64,000 nucleotides of DNA from Burkholderia sp. WSM2230. Its GTDB lineage: Bacteria > Pseudomonadota > Gammaproteobacteria > Burkholderiales > Burkholderiaceae. The notes beneath the pieces were generated by a model. That model had not been told where the DNA came from. It did no database searches and saw only the letters and a list, made by a program, of their open reading frames with translations. The stretch's first letter is position 1. Each line of letters begins with the position of its first letter. Both the position numbers and the translations under genes were made by a program. The DNA is taken from contig NZ_AXAJ01000013.1 of the NCBI RefSeq assembly GCF_000472445.1, positions 1-64,000 of the forward strand, written 5' to 3'. This document shows, one piece after another, positions 7,675 to 16,725 of this stretch.

Positions 7675-10461
7675 ATGACTCATCGCGACCTCTCTCCGTA
7701 TCTGCGCCGCCTCAACGATCACTGCGCCCGCGCGCTCGCCGACGCCGCCAGTCTGTGCGCGACGCGTGCCCATCGTGACATTGAAGTCGAACACTGGCTG
7801 ATCAAGCTGCTCGAACTGGGCGACGGGGACATCGTGGCAATCATGCGCCGCTATACGCTCGACGTGGACGGAGTCTGGAACGGCCTGCTGAGTGCAATCG
7901 ACCGCTTGCCGCACGACTTGCGCGGCAAGCCCGGCTTGTCCCATCGCCTCGGGCAACTGCTCGAGGCGGCCTGGCTGCGAGCGTCGCTCGAAGCGCAAAC
8001 ACCGCTGATCCGCTCCGCGCATCTGCTGGCGGCGCTCGCGGACATGCCGCAACTGCTGCGCGCGCCGGACGCGTGGGCGCTGCTCTCGCTGTCGTCTGCG
8101 CAGATCGAGCGCCTCACGCCCGAGCTCAACTGGACCTCCGTCGAAGCGCCCGCGGCGAGGCCGTGCACAGAGGAGCCGGGCAACGTACCGAGCACGGACG
8201 ACGCATCGGACAGCGCGATGGACGACGAGCGCGACTCCGACCTGTTCCCCGCCGTCGCGCACGCGAGCGCCCTCGCCAAGCCAGTGTCCGAGGCGCTGGA
8301 CCGCTTTACCATCGACGTGACGCAGAAAGCGCGCGAAGGCGCGATCGACCCCGTGTTCGGCCGCGACGCCGAGATCCGGCAAATGATCGATATCCTCGCT
8401 CGCCGGCGCAAGAACAACCCTATCCTGGTCGGGGAGCCTGGCGTGGGCAAGACCGCGCTCGTCGAAGGTCTGGCGCTGAAGATCGCCGAGGGCGACGTGC
8501 CCGCCGCGATCCGCGACGTGCGCCTGCTCACGCTCGACCTCGGCCTGCTGCAAGCGGGCGCGGGCGTCAAGGGCGAGTTCGAACAGCGTCTGAAGAACGT
8601 GATCTCGGCGGTCCAGCAATCGCCCACGCCGATCCTGCTGTTCATCGACGAAGCCCACACGCTGATCGGGGCCGGCAACTCGGCCGGCAGCGGCGACGCG
8701 GCGAATCTGCTGAAGCCGGCGCTCGCCCGCGGAGAACTGCGCACGATCGCCGCAACCACGTGGTCCGAATACAAGCAGTACTTCGAGCGCGACGCCGCGC
8801 TCGAACGCCGTTTCCAGATGGTGAAGGTCGACGAACCCGACGACGACAACGCATGCCTCATGCTGCGCGGCCTCAAGGAGCGCTACGCGCGCCATCACGG
8901 CGTGCATATCACCGACGCCGCCGTGAACGCGGCCGTGCGTCTGTCGCGCCGCTACCTGACCGGGCGTCAACTGCCCGACAAGGCCGTCGATCTGATCGAC
9001 ACGGCGGCCGCGCGCGTGCGCATGAGCATGGACGCCACGCCGGTCGCCATCGCCGCGCGTCATGCGGAATTTGCCGCGCTGCGCGTCGAGCGCGAGGCGC
9101 TGGTCGAAGACCAGGGCGCGACATCGGTCGATATGAGCGAGCGGCTTCGCGGCATCGACGCGCGCCTCGCAGCCCTCGCCATCGAAGCGGAGAAACTCGA
9201 AGCAGATTATGCCGGGCAGAAGGTCGCCGTCACGTCGCTCACCGAGCTACGCGCGCAGTGGCGTGATGCGCCCGACGACTCCGCGCGGCGCGATCTGGAG
9301 CCGGCGATCAGAGCGGCACATGCGCGCCTCGCCCGCGACGCGAGCGGCGCGCTGATCCACGCGGAAGTCGACGAAGCTGTGATTGCACGCGTGATCGCCG
9401 ACTGGACCGGCGTGCCCGTCGGCAGCCTGCTGGAAGACGAACTGACCACACTGCTCGAACTGGAGACACGGCTCGCGCGCAGCGTCGTCGGCCAGCAGGA
9501 TGCGCTTGCAGCCTTGGGCAAAACCCTGCGCGCCGCCAAGGCCGGCTTGAAGTCCGACGAGGCGCCGCTCGGCGTGTTTCTGCTTGTCGGGCCTTCGGGC
9601 GTCGGCAAGACCGAAACGGCACGGGCTTTGGCCGACCTCATGTTCGGCGGCGAACGCGCGCTGATCACGATCAATCTGTCCGAGTATCAGGAAGCGCACA
9701 CGGTCTCGCAACTGAAGGGCTCGCCACCCGGTTACGTCGGCTATGGGCGGGGCGGCGTGCTGACCGAAGCGGTGCGTCAACGGCCCTACAGCGTGGTGCT
9801 GCTCGACGAAGTGGAAAAGGCCCATCGCGATGTGCTGAATCTGTTCTATCAGGTGTTTGACCGCGGCTTCATGCGCGACGGCGAAGGCCGCGTAATCGAC
9901 TTCCGCAACACCGTCATCGTGATGACCTCCAATCTGGGCAGCGAGCAGATCATGGCCGCAGTCGAAGCTTCCCAGGAAAGCTCGAACGAAGATACGGCAG
10001 CGGAAACAACGCTCACACCGGCAGACAGCGGCGAAGTGACCAGCGCCATGCTGATGGAAGCAATCCGCCCGCAACTGGTCGGACATTTTCAGCCGGCGCT
10101 GCTCGCGCGCTTTCAGTCCGTCGTGTATCGGCCTTTAACAGCCGAAGCGCTCGCGCAAATCGTACGGATGAAACTCGAGAAGGTTGCTCGGCGCATCGAA
10201 AAGCGCTTTGGCGTGCCGCTTGTCTGCGACGATGCCCTCGTTGCCGAACTCGTGCGTGCGTGCCTGTTGCCGGACTCCGGCGCGCGTAACATCGACAGTC
10301 TGCTCGATCAGCAGATTCTTCCTGTACTTTCGCGTGAACTGCTCGAGCGCGTTGCGACGCGGCAATTGCCTTCGCGAATCACGCTCGGCTATACCGAAGA
10401 AGCAGGCATTGGCGTCGATTTCGACAGCGGCTGCGCTGGCGCGCATGAGGCCGCGGCATGA
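7675..10461 (+). CDS. clpV: T6SS ATPase ClpV (TssH)
   Basis: Hexameric AAA+ unfoldase of the ClpB/Hsp100 family that extracts TssC from contracted sheaths. The 928-residue product has a Clp N-domain, a first AAA module with Walker A GEPGVGKTAL (about 252) and Walker B ILLFIDEAHTLIGAG, a short middle coiled coil (about 455-525), and a second AAA module with Walker A GPSGVGKTET (about 637) and Walker B VVLLDEVEKAH. The C-terminal small domain contains the expected DSGARNID. It is about 240 bases after hcp and overlaps tssE by ATGA. ClpV, rather than ClpB, is indicated by the T6SS context and the shorter middle domain. Confidence 0.96.
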   Translation: MTHRDLSPYLRRLNDHCARALADAASLCATRAHRDIEVEHWLIKLLELGDGDIVAIMRRYTLDVDGVWNGLLSAIDRLPHDLRGKPGLSHRLGQLLEAAWLRASLEAQTPLIRSAHLLAALADMPQLLRAPDAWALLSLSSAQIERLTPELNWTSVEAPAARPCTEEPGNVPSTDDASDSAMDDERDSDLFPAVAHASALAKPVSEALDRFTIDVTQKAREGAIDPVFGRDAEIRQMIDILARRRKNNPILVGEPGVGKTALVEGLALKIAEGDVPAAIRDVRLLTLDLGLLQAGAGVKGEFEQRLKNVISAVQQSPTPILLFIDEAHTLIGAGNSAGSGDAANLLKPALARGELRTIAATTWSEYKQYFERDAALERRFQMVKVDEPDDDNACLMLRGLKERYARHHGVHITDAAVNAAVRLSRRYLTGRQLPDKAVDLIDTAAARVRMSMDATPVAIAARHAEFAALRVEREALVEDQGATSVDMSERLRGIDARLAALAIEAEKLEADYAGQKVAVTSLTELRAQWRDAPDDSARRDLEPAIRAAHARLARDASGALIHAEVDEAVIARVIADWTGVPVGSLLEDELTTLLELETRLARSVVGQQDALAALGKTLRAAKAGLKSDEAPLGVFLLVGPSGVGKTETARALADLMFGGERALITINLSEYQEAHTVSQLKGSPPGYVGYGRGGVLTEAVRQRPYSVVLLDEVEKAHRDVLNLFYQVFDRGFMRDGEGRVIDFRNTVIVMTSNLGSEQIMAAVEASQESSNEDTAAETTLTPADSGEVTSAMLMEAIRPQLVGHFQPALLARFQSVVYRPLTAEALAQIVRMKLEKVARRIEKRFGVPLVCDDALVAELVRACLLPDSGARNIDSLLDQQILPVLSRELLERVATRQLPSRITLGYTEEAGIGVDFDSGCAGAHEAAA

Positions 10462-10892
10462 CACGCGGTGGCCCCGGTCTCTTCGAAGCGGTGACCGGCC
10501 ATTTTGCCAACGGCGCGCGCATCGACGACTACGATGCCGCGACGCAAACGTTCTATTCAGTGCAGGACAACATTCAACGCATTCTGAATAGCCGCCGCAA
10601 CGGGCTTGCTCATTTGCCGGACTATGGGCTCGACGACCTGTCGGAAATCTACCGGCATCTGCCCTCGTCCGCGCACAGGCTGCGGCAGGCAATCGAGACG
10701 ACAGTGCTGAAGTACGAACCGCGCGTGCGGGCCGTGGACATCAACATCCGCGAAACGGAGCCGGGCATGCTGCTCAGCTTTACGATGATCTGTCGTCTGC
10801 ATGCGAGGGGCCTGGTGCGCTTCGGCACGCACTTCACGCCGGACGGCCAGACGCGGCTCGACATGCTGAAGGCGGATCTGGACCGCGCCTGA
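10458..10892 (+). CDS. tssE: T6SS baseplate wedge protein TssE (gp25-like)
   Basis: Small baseplate component homologous to phage T4 gp25, needed to start sheath assembly. The 144-residue product shows the conserved block IQRILNSRRNGLAHLPDYGL, the core EPR motif in LKYEPRVRAVDI (about residue 87) and a C-terminal FTMICRLHA strand. Its ATG overlaps the clpV stop, so it is co-translated with clpV. It is the last T6SS gene on this side; beyond it lies a hairpin and an unrelated convergent gene. The usual tssF and tssG partners are not in the window. Confidence 0.95.
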   Translation: MTRGGPGLFEAVTGHFANGARIDDYDAATQTFYSVQDNIQRILNSRRNGLAHLPDYGLDDLSEIYRHLPSSAHRLRQAIETTVLKYEPRVRAVDINIRETEPGMLLSFTMICRLHARGLVRFGTHFTPDGQTRLDMLKADLDRA

Positions 10893-10914
10893 GCGCTGCA
10901 CCGCTTCCAGCGAA

Positions 10915-10951
10915 AGCCAGCGCCGACAACCATCATCTGTCGGCGCTGGCT
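10915..10951. terminator. Hairpin at the end of the T6SS operon
   Basis: A perfect 14-bp inverted repeat, AGCCAGCGCCGACA (10915-10928) and TGTCGGCGCTGGCT (10938-10951), with a nine-base loop, lies 23 bases after tssE. It has no T-run. It sits between convergent genes and probably ends or stabilises transcripts from one or both sides. Confidence 0.6.
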
Positions 10952-11032
10952 CTCGCGAGTGATCCCTCCGCACAGCCGCGCATCTTCTGCCGCGCGACTC
11001 AATCGTCCACGCACGGCCGACCGCGCTCAAGG

Positions 11033-12256
11033 CTATTTTCCTTCCGACAACGCCCTCTCGAGCGCCGCCACCCCGGCGGGCAAATCCACTTTAACGCCCA
11101 GGTCCACCATGGTCCGCCCCAACGCGTGCACGGTGCGAAACAGGTTGTGCTCGCGGCATTGCTCGCCCATCTGTCCGATCCGGACAATCGGCAAGCCGAA
11201 CGAACCCGAAATTTCCACCTGATGTTGCCGCGAAATATGCGCGCACACATCGCCCGGACTCAAGCCTGCGGGCACCTCGATTCCCACCACCGAATTCAAC
11301 CGGCACTCCTTCGGCGCATACAACTGCAAGCCGAGCGCCGTCACGCCGTCCTGCAACGCCACCGAACATTTCTGGTGCCGCGCGAAGCGCTTCTCCAGCG
11401 TCTCGGCGCACACCAGCCGCAACGCCTCGTGCAATGCCAGCACGCCCGAAACCGGCGCCGTGTAGTGATATCCCGCGTTGTGCCAGAAGTTCTCGGCGAG
11501 CGACGCATCCAGACACCAATGCGCGTTCGGCGCGGTGCGCCCCTTCACGCGCTCCCAGGCCGCATCGGAAAACGCAATGAGCGAGACGCCCGGAATCGAC
11601 GACAAGCCTTTCTGGCCACCGGTGATGACCGCGTCGATACCCCATGCGTCCATGGCGAGCGGCATGGTGCTCAAGGTACACACCGCGTCGACGATCACCA
11701 GCGCACCCGCCGCCTTGGCCAACGCGGCAATGTCCTTCAGTTGATAGTTCCACACCGTGTTCGATGTCTCGCCCTGCACCACCGTGACGATCTCCGGGCG
11801 CTCGCGGCGAATCGCCTCGGCGATCTCGTCGAGAGTCGCCACCGACCGGTCCGCGACCTCCAGCGTGCTCACACGCGCACCGACGCGGCGGCCCATCTCG
11901 GCCATCCGTCCGCTGAAAAAGCCGTTCTTGATGCTGAGCATGCGCGTGCCTTCCCACGCGAGATTGGAGATCGCCATTTCCATCGCGGCCGAACCCGGCC
12001 CCGCGACGCCCAGCACCCACTTCGAATGAGTCTGGAACACGTAGCGCGCCATCGTCTTCACCTGGCTGATCACCTTCACCATGGTCGCGCCCAGGTGGTT
12101 GATCACGATCGTATTGGCCTTGGCGACGGCGGCCGGAATCGGCACAGGACCGGCGCCCATCATCAGCAACGGCTCTTCGGGAAGAATGGCGTCGAGCGAT
12201 TCGACAGCCGGACAGGGCACAGCAGCGGACGTAACGTTGAATGATGAAGTCGGCAT
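11033..12256 (-). CDS. Class-V PLP-dependent aminotransferase (alanine/serine-glyoxylate type)
   Basis: Fold-type I aminotransferase of 407 residues. It has the family N-terminus LLMMGAGPVPIPAAV, the region LGVAGPGSAAMEMAISNL, VIVDAVCTLSTMPLAMDAWG, and the PLP lysine in GGQKGLSSIPGVS. The best match by eye is the alanine-glyoxylate/serine-glyoxylate/ureidoglycine-glyoxylate group; substrates cannot be fixed from sequence. I start it at the ATG at 12256. A frame extension to 12301 would run into a perfect hairpin and is unlikely. It lies downstream of aspT-aspD on the same strand, and a link to aspartate or alanine metabolism is possible but inferred. Confidence 0.85.
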   Translation of the reverse strand: MPTSSFNVTSAAVPCPAVESLDAILPEEPLLMMGAGPVPIPAAVAKANTIVINHLGATMVKVISQVKTMARYVFQTHSKWVLGVAGPGSAAMEMAISNLAWEGTRMLSIKNGFFSGRMAEMGRRVGARVSTLEVADRSVATLDEIAEAIRRERPEIVTVVQGETSNTVWNYQLKDIAALAKAAGALVIVDAVCTLSTMPLAMDAWGIDAVITGGQKGLSSIPGVSLIAFSDAAWERVKGRTAPNAHWCLDASLAENFWHNAGYHYTAPVSGVLALHEALRLVCAETLEKRFARHQKCSVALQDGVTALGLQLYAPKECRLNSVVGIEVPAGLSPGDVCAHISRQHQVEISGSFGLPIVRIGQMGEQCREHNLFRTVHALGRTMVDLGVKVDLPAGVAALERALSEGK

Positions 12257-12300
12257 GATCGGTACTTGAAGAAAAACGCAAGATGAACGCACAGGAGCCA

Positions 12301-12334
12301 ACGGCCTCGCCAGCAGTCACGCTGGCGAGGCCGT
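12301..12334. terminator. Perfect hairpin between aspD and the aminotransferase gene
   Basis: ACGGCCTCGCCAGC (12301-12314) and GCTGGCGAGGCCGT (12321-12334) form a perfect 14-bp stem with a six-base loop. No T-run follows on either strand. It probably ends or attenuates the aspT-aspD transcript before the next gene. Confidence 0.6.
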
Positions 12335-12434
12335 CGTTCGATCATTCACCGATCCGCGCGATTGCGCAAGTTTTTTGACCTTGCTTGACCAAACTGTGCC
12401 GCGAAGAGGCCCTCTCGGCACGCGTTGCGAGACG

Positions 12435-14099
12435 TCATTTCACGGCGTTCTTGTCGAGTTTCTTGCCGGTTGCCGCGTTGAAACGCTCTACATATTCCTC
12501 GATCAGTCGACGCATGGCCCGTCCGATCTGCCGGTAATCCGACTCGTTGAGGTTGGCGAGCGACACACGCCCCGACGGATGCTGCGTGCCGAAGCCGCGT
12601 CCCGGCAACAGCACGACACGCGCCTCGCGCGCGAGGCGGAATAGCAGTTCGGAAGGCTCGGTGTTGTCGAGCAGCCAGTCGACGAACTCGCGCCCATAGG
12701 CCCGCTCGCCGAGAAACTCCACGTCGAGGATCGTGTAGTAATCGACCTGGTTCGGATCGTCGTCGGCGAACGAAATGCCGACCTCTTCGTAGAGCGCCTG
12801 CTTGCGCTTGCGGATCAGGCGCTTGAGTGCATTCTTATATGCGTCGGGCGTGTCCATCAGCGAGAACAGCGAAAACAGCACCATCTGCACCTGTTGCGGC
12901 GTAGACAGCCCCGCCGTGTGATTGAGCGCCACGGTTCGGCTGTCAGCCACCAGACGGTCGATGAACTTGAGCTTTCCGGGCTCGGTCGTGATCGACTCGT
13001 AACGCTCGTGCAACTGCTTTTTCACGTCGTTCGGCAACCCGGCGATCAACCTGTCGAGTACGTTGTCGCGATGAGTCGCAATGGTGCCGAGCCGCCAGCC
13101 GGTCGCGCCAAAGTACTTCGAATACGAGTACACGAGGATGGTGTTCTTCGGCGCGAGCGCAAACAGCGACACGAAATTGTCCGCGAAGGTGCCGTACACG
13201 TCGTCGGTGAGGAGAATCAGGTCGGGCCGTTCCTTCACGATGTCGGCAATGTAGCGCAGGCTTTCGTCGTCGATCTTCACCGAAGGCGGATTGCTCGGGT
13301 TCACGAGGAAGAACGCTTTCACTTTCGGATCGCGCAGCTTGTCGAGCTCGCCCTTCGAATATTGCCAGCCGTTCGCGACGTCGGCCTCGAGATTCACGAC
13401 GTTCAACTGGTAGTCGTTCAGACGCGGAATTTCAATGTACGGCGTAAAGATCGGCATGCCGAGCGCAATCGTGTCGCCCGCCTGGATCAGGTGATTTTCG
13501 CGCAGCGTATTGAAGATATAGGTCATGGCGGCGGTACCGCCTTCCACGGCGAAAACATCGAATTCGCCGACGAACGGATGCTGGCCGATCATCTCGCGGC
13601 GCAGGTACTGCCCCACAATTATTTCGGATAGCTTAAGCATGCGGTCCGGCACCGGGTAGTTCGATGCCAGTATCCCCTCGCACATCTCATACAGAAAGTC
13701 GCCGGCGGACAGACCCAACTGGTCGCGCACATACGACACCGCGCCGCGCAGGAAGTCGATGCCAGGCACGCCCTTGTTCTCGCGCAGAAACAGGTCGAAA
13801 CGCTCCTCGAGCCCCTCGCGCCGCGGAAATCCGCCAACGCCTTCCGGCATGTAGGCGAACGAGCGCTCCGACTCGCGCATCGCAAAGAGCCCGAGTTGCC
13901 AGAAGCCGTGACGCGGAATCGTCGCGAGGAAGTTCGGATTGCCGCGGCCCGCGTTGAGCATTGCGACGTTGGCCGGACGCTCGACGACGCCGCCGCCCGC
14001 GGCCTTGATGAGCTCGTCCTTCAGTTCGAACGGACTGAGCGCGTCAAAACCCGCTTGCGCCATATCGCCACGTTTGCTGTCGCCCTTCTCTTTCGCCAT
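12435..14099 (-). CDS. aspD: Aspartate 4-decarboxylase (bifunctional with aspartate transaminase)
   Basis: PLP enzyme converting L-aspartate to L-alanine and CO2, with side transaminase activity. The 554-residue product has the long family N-terminus (NAGRGNPNFLATIPRHGFWQ), the block EGGTAAMTYIFNTLRENHLI, FFLVNPSNPPS and the PLP-lysine region YSYSKYFGATGWRLG (about residue 328). The start at 14099 (MAKEKGDSKRG) has GGAGA upstream; the frame stays open further up only because of high GC. It lies just after aspT, matching the known aspartate decarboxylation cycle in which AspT exchanges aspartate for alanine and the decarboxylation consumes a cytoplasmic proton. Confidence 0.95.
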   Translation of the reverse strand: MAKEKGDSKRGDMAQAGFDALSPFELKDELIKAAGGGVVERPANVAMLNAGRGNPNFLATIPRHGFWQLGLFAMRESERSFAYMPEGVGGFPRREGLEERFDLFLRENKGVPGIDFLRGAVSYVRDQLGLSAGDFLYEMCEGILASNYPVPDRMLKLSEIIVGQYLRREMIGQHPFVGEFDVFAVEGGTAAMTYIFNTLRENHLIQAGDTIALGMPIFTPYIEIPRLNDYQLNVVNLEADVANGWQYSKGELDKLRDPKVKAFFLVNPSNPPSVKIDDESLRYIADIVKERPDLILLTDDVYGTFADNFVSLFALAPKNTILVYSYSKYFGATGWRLGTIATHRDNVLDRLIAGLPNDVKKQLHERYESITTEPGKLKFIDRLVADSRTVALNHTAGLSTPQQVQMVLFSLFSLMDTPDAYKNALKRLIRKRKQALYEEVGISFADDDPNQVDYYTILDVEFLGERAYGREFVDWLLDNTEPSELLFRLAREARVVLLPGRGFGTQHPSGRVSLANLNESDYRQIGRAMRRLIEEYVERFNAATGKKLDKNAVK

Positions 14100-14191
14100 G
14101 ATGTGTTCTCCAATGAGCCAGATGAAAGCGCCGCCGCGCGTTGCCTGCGTGAGGCTGCGGCCGGCGCGAAGAGACCGATAAACCGCGTTTG

Positions 14192-15877
14192 CTAGACAAG
14201 CCCCACCACTAACGGCCCAAGCAAAGTCAACGCGACGTTTGCAATCGCATACGTAATGGCGAACGGCACGGTAGGCACCGCGCTTTCCGCCTTGTCGAGC
14301 ACGCCGCCGAACGCCGGATTGGCGCTGCGCGAGCCCGTCAGCGCGCCCGCCAGAATGGCCGCGTTGTTGTAGCGAAGCACGTAGCGGCCGAACAGCATGG
14401 TGAGCACGAGCGGAAACAGCGTGACGAATACGCCGAGCAGGAAGATCGTGATGCCGCTTTGCCTGACGGTGACCACCGCCTGCAAGCCGGAATTCAGACC
14501 GACCACGGCAACGAAGGCCGCGAGTCCGAAGTCCTTCAGCAGCTGCGACGCCGCCGTGGGCATCACGCCGTACATCGGATGCTTGCCGCGCATCCAGCCG
14601 AACAGCAGGCCCGCGAGCAGGCAGCCGCCGCCGGAACCGAGCGTGAGCGGAATACCGCCGACATCGACGACGATCAGCCCGATCAGCAAGCCCAGCACGA
14701 GACCCACGCCCATGTAGATGAAGTCGGTCTTGTTGGTGTACGGCAGTTCGTAGCCGGCGGCTTCGACGGCGCGTTTGGTGTCTTTCGGCGATCCGTAGAA
14801 GGTGATGACGTCGCCGTGTTCGAGCTTCGTCTCGGGAAGAAGCGGCAACGGCTGGCCGGCGCGCGACACGCTCTGGATATACACGCCGTGGCGCATGTCG
14901 CGATCCACGATCTCGCGCGCGGCGGCAATCGTCGTGTGATTCATGCCTTTGCGCGTGAACACGCCTTCGCGCGTTTGCATGACGACGCCCACATCGCCGA
15001 TGTCGGCAACCTCGCTGCCGTTCGAGCCGAACTCGACCACGGCTTCGCGGCGGCCCACCACCAGCACCACGTCGTCGGGCTCGAGGATCAGATCCGGCGT
15101 CGGATCCAGCGCCTGACCGCCTCGCTTGACGCGCTCGATCGTCAGCAGGTCGCGATGCAGCGTCTCGACCTGCTTCACGGATTTCCCTGCGCTCACGTCG
15201 ATCCTGTACGCGCGTCCCACCAGTTCCGGCAGCGCGAGAAGCTGCCCAGGTCCGCGCGAAGCGCCGCCCGACGCGAGTTCGCGCTCGGCCTCGATGGATG
15301 CGTCGCGCAGGCTCTGTCCCATGAACTTCGGCAGGATGTTGACGCACACGATGATCGCGCCGAGCGAGCCGAACACGTACGTCACCGCGTAGGCGATCGC
15401 GACGTCTGACTGCAGCGCCTTGACCTCGTCGGCGGGCAGGCCGAGGCGCGCAATCGCGTCGCCCGCAGTGCCGATGATCGCGGACTGTGTAAGTGCGCCG
15501 CCCGCAAGGCCGGCCGCGAGCCCCTTGTTCAGATGGAACAGCTTCGCGCACACCACTACGGTGATCAACGCCGTGACGGCGAGAAAGACCGCCATCGCAA
15601 TTTCACGCAGCGTCTTGCGGTTCAGCGAATTGAAAAAGCCTGGCCCGGAGTCGTAACCGACCGCATAGATGAAGACGGCGAACATGACGCTTTTCACACC
15701 GTTGTCGATCGTGACGCCCGCCTGGCTGATGACGACGGCCGCAAGCAGTGAGCCCCCGACGCCGCCCAACTGGAACTTGCCGAAGTTGATCTGGCCGATG
15801 AAGTAACCGGCCGCCAGCGATAAAAACAGCGCCATCTCCGGTGATTTCTGAAAGATGTGATGTAGCCAGTCCATCAT
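14192..15877 (-). CDS. aspT: Aspartate:alanine antiporter AspT
   Basis: Electrogenic aspartate/alanine exchanger of the AAE family. The 561-residue product opens with MMDWLHHIFQKSPEMALFLS and a membrane half (GYFIGQINFGKFQLGGVGGS). A central hydrophilic region of about 200 residues carries two RCK_C (TrkA-C) domains (LEPDDVVLVVGRREAVVEFG, LEHGDVITFYGSPKD). A second membrane half ends NAAILAGALTGSRSANPAFG and NVALTLLGPLVVGLV; the GSRSANPAF stretch is conserved in this family. It is first in the minus-strand aspT-aspD pair, 92 bases apart. Together they can generate proton-motive force by decarboxylating aspartate. Confidence 0.95.
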   Translation of the reverse strand: MMDWLHHIFQKSPEMALFLSLAAGYFIGQINFGKFQLGGVGGSLLAAVVISQAGVTIDNGVKSVMFAVFIYAVGYDSGPGFFNSLNRKTLREIAMAVFLAVTALITVVVCAKLFHLNKGLAAGLAGGALTQSAIIGTAGDAIARLGLPADEVKALQSDVAIAYAVTYVFGSLGAIIVCVNILPKFMGQSLRDASIEAERELASGGASRGPGQLLALPELVGRAYRIDVSAGKSVKQVETLHRDLLTIERVKRGGQALDPTPDLILEPDDVVLVVGRREAVVEFGSNGSEVADIGDVGVVMQTREGVFTRKGMNHTTIAAAREIVDRDMRHGVYIQSVSRAGQPLPLLPETKLEHGDVITFYGSPKDTKRAVEAAGYELPYTNKTDFIYMGVGLVLGLLIGLIVVDVGGIPLTLGSGGGCLLAGLLFGWMRGKHPMYGVMPTAASQLLKDFGLAAFVAVVGLNSGLQAVVTVRQSGITIFLLGVFVTLFPLVLTMLFGRYVLRYNNAAILAGALTGSRSANPAFGGVLDKAESAVPTVPFAITYAIANVALTLLGPLVVGLV

Positions 15878-16083
15878 GCCCTCGCTAGTTGGTTTGTCAT
15901 ACTAATTGCATGGTGCTGCCGGGCGCGTGCGACGACGCGAACCCGTTTAAGCTGGCTTGCCGGCGCGATAGGGAACCGCCGGAACCTGCGTCGGTAAATG
16001 CATGTTGCGGAGTACAGGAGCGAGCGTGACAGCCGGCCGATATTGGCAAAGCATTGTTGGCCATCCGTCAATGCGGGCGTAAA

Positions 16084-16143
16084 GGGGATAACGCAGGGGA
16101 TAACGCAGGGCATAACGCAGCGCATAACGCAGGGAATAACGCG
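16084..16143. repeat. Five tandem 12-bp repeats
   Basis: Consecutive 12-mers GGGGATAACGCA, GGGGATAACGCA, GGGCATAACGCA, GCGCATAACGCA and GGGAATAACGCG share the core ATAACGC with exact 12-bp spacing. It lies about 210 bases upstream of aspT. The array could bind a regulator on nearly one helix face or be a simple slippage-generated satellite. No replication gene is nearby. Confidence 0.85.
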
Positions 16144-16617
16144 ATATGCGCGAGATAGCCGGCAAGACGGACGTCGATACGAAAGGCAGGACGCAAATAG
16201 CCGATTACAAGGCTCGTGAATGGCGCGATCTCCGGTTGAGGCTTCAGCAATTCACCGCTCATGGCAGGTAACCGATTTACGTGTTCGTTCGCAATTTGCG
16301 CAAAATAGATCGGCAGTCAAATCGTGCACACCTTTCCTTCGAGTGTGATCTGCCTCAACTGCAGACAACAAAACTAAACCAATTAAGCGTCATATCGCAC
16401 ATGTGTTTTTGCGCAACATGAATGCGGCATTGCGTCGCTGGGTCATTAAAGGTCCGGCTGCAAGCCGCACTGCAAGCCCGACTACCTCACGATTTTTCAC
16501 GAGCTTTTTTAAGTTATGTAAGTTTAGTAGGCCTGTCAATGCTATTTTTTCCGTCATTAATCTTGAACTTCGCAAAACGTGGACCTAAGCAAAACATGTT
16601 CTCATGCACTTGTCGGA

Positions 16618-16645
16618 TTGCCGATTACCATAACTTCGTTATACT
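16618..16645 (+). promoter_or_regulatory. Candidate sigma-70 promoter upstream of the D-lactate-dehydrogenase-like gene
   Basis: TTGCCG at 16618-16623 and TATACT at 16640-16645 with a 16-base spacer, about 80 bases before the ATG at 16726. This is a by-eye match to the sigma-70 consensus within a locally AT-rich stretch. Confidence 0.4.
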
Positions 16646-16725
16646 CATTCGCGCGAAGCGGGCTGCGTCGGCCGCATTGAGCGGAAAATGAGCGCGCGCC
16701 CGTACGCGATTTTCTGGAGTAAGCA

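Larger units (their letters stand above)
15878..16725. other. Long intergenic region aspT/ldhA-like
   Basis: About 850 bases with no gene I can support. It must hold the divergent promoters of aspT and the dehydrogenase gene. A five-copy 12-bp tandem array lies at 16084-16143, and the right part (about 16300-16650) is clearly more AT-rich than the flanks. Short frames here are low-complexity translations of the repeats or lack ribosome-binding sites. Confidence 0.6.

Noticed and set aside
8073..9266. Second-frame 397-codon plus-strand frame within clpV
   Set aside because: Arg/Ala-rich out-of-frame shadow of clpV with no motifs.
12435..15551. Apparent 1038-residue protein spanning aspD and the antisense frame of aspT
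   Set aside because: The frame merely stays open upstream. aspD has a proper start and ribosome-binding site at 14099, and the upstream part overlaps aspT in a different frame.
16084..16143. Iterons of a replication origin
   Set aside because: The array is short, there is no rep or par gene nearby, and no DnaA boxes were seen.
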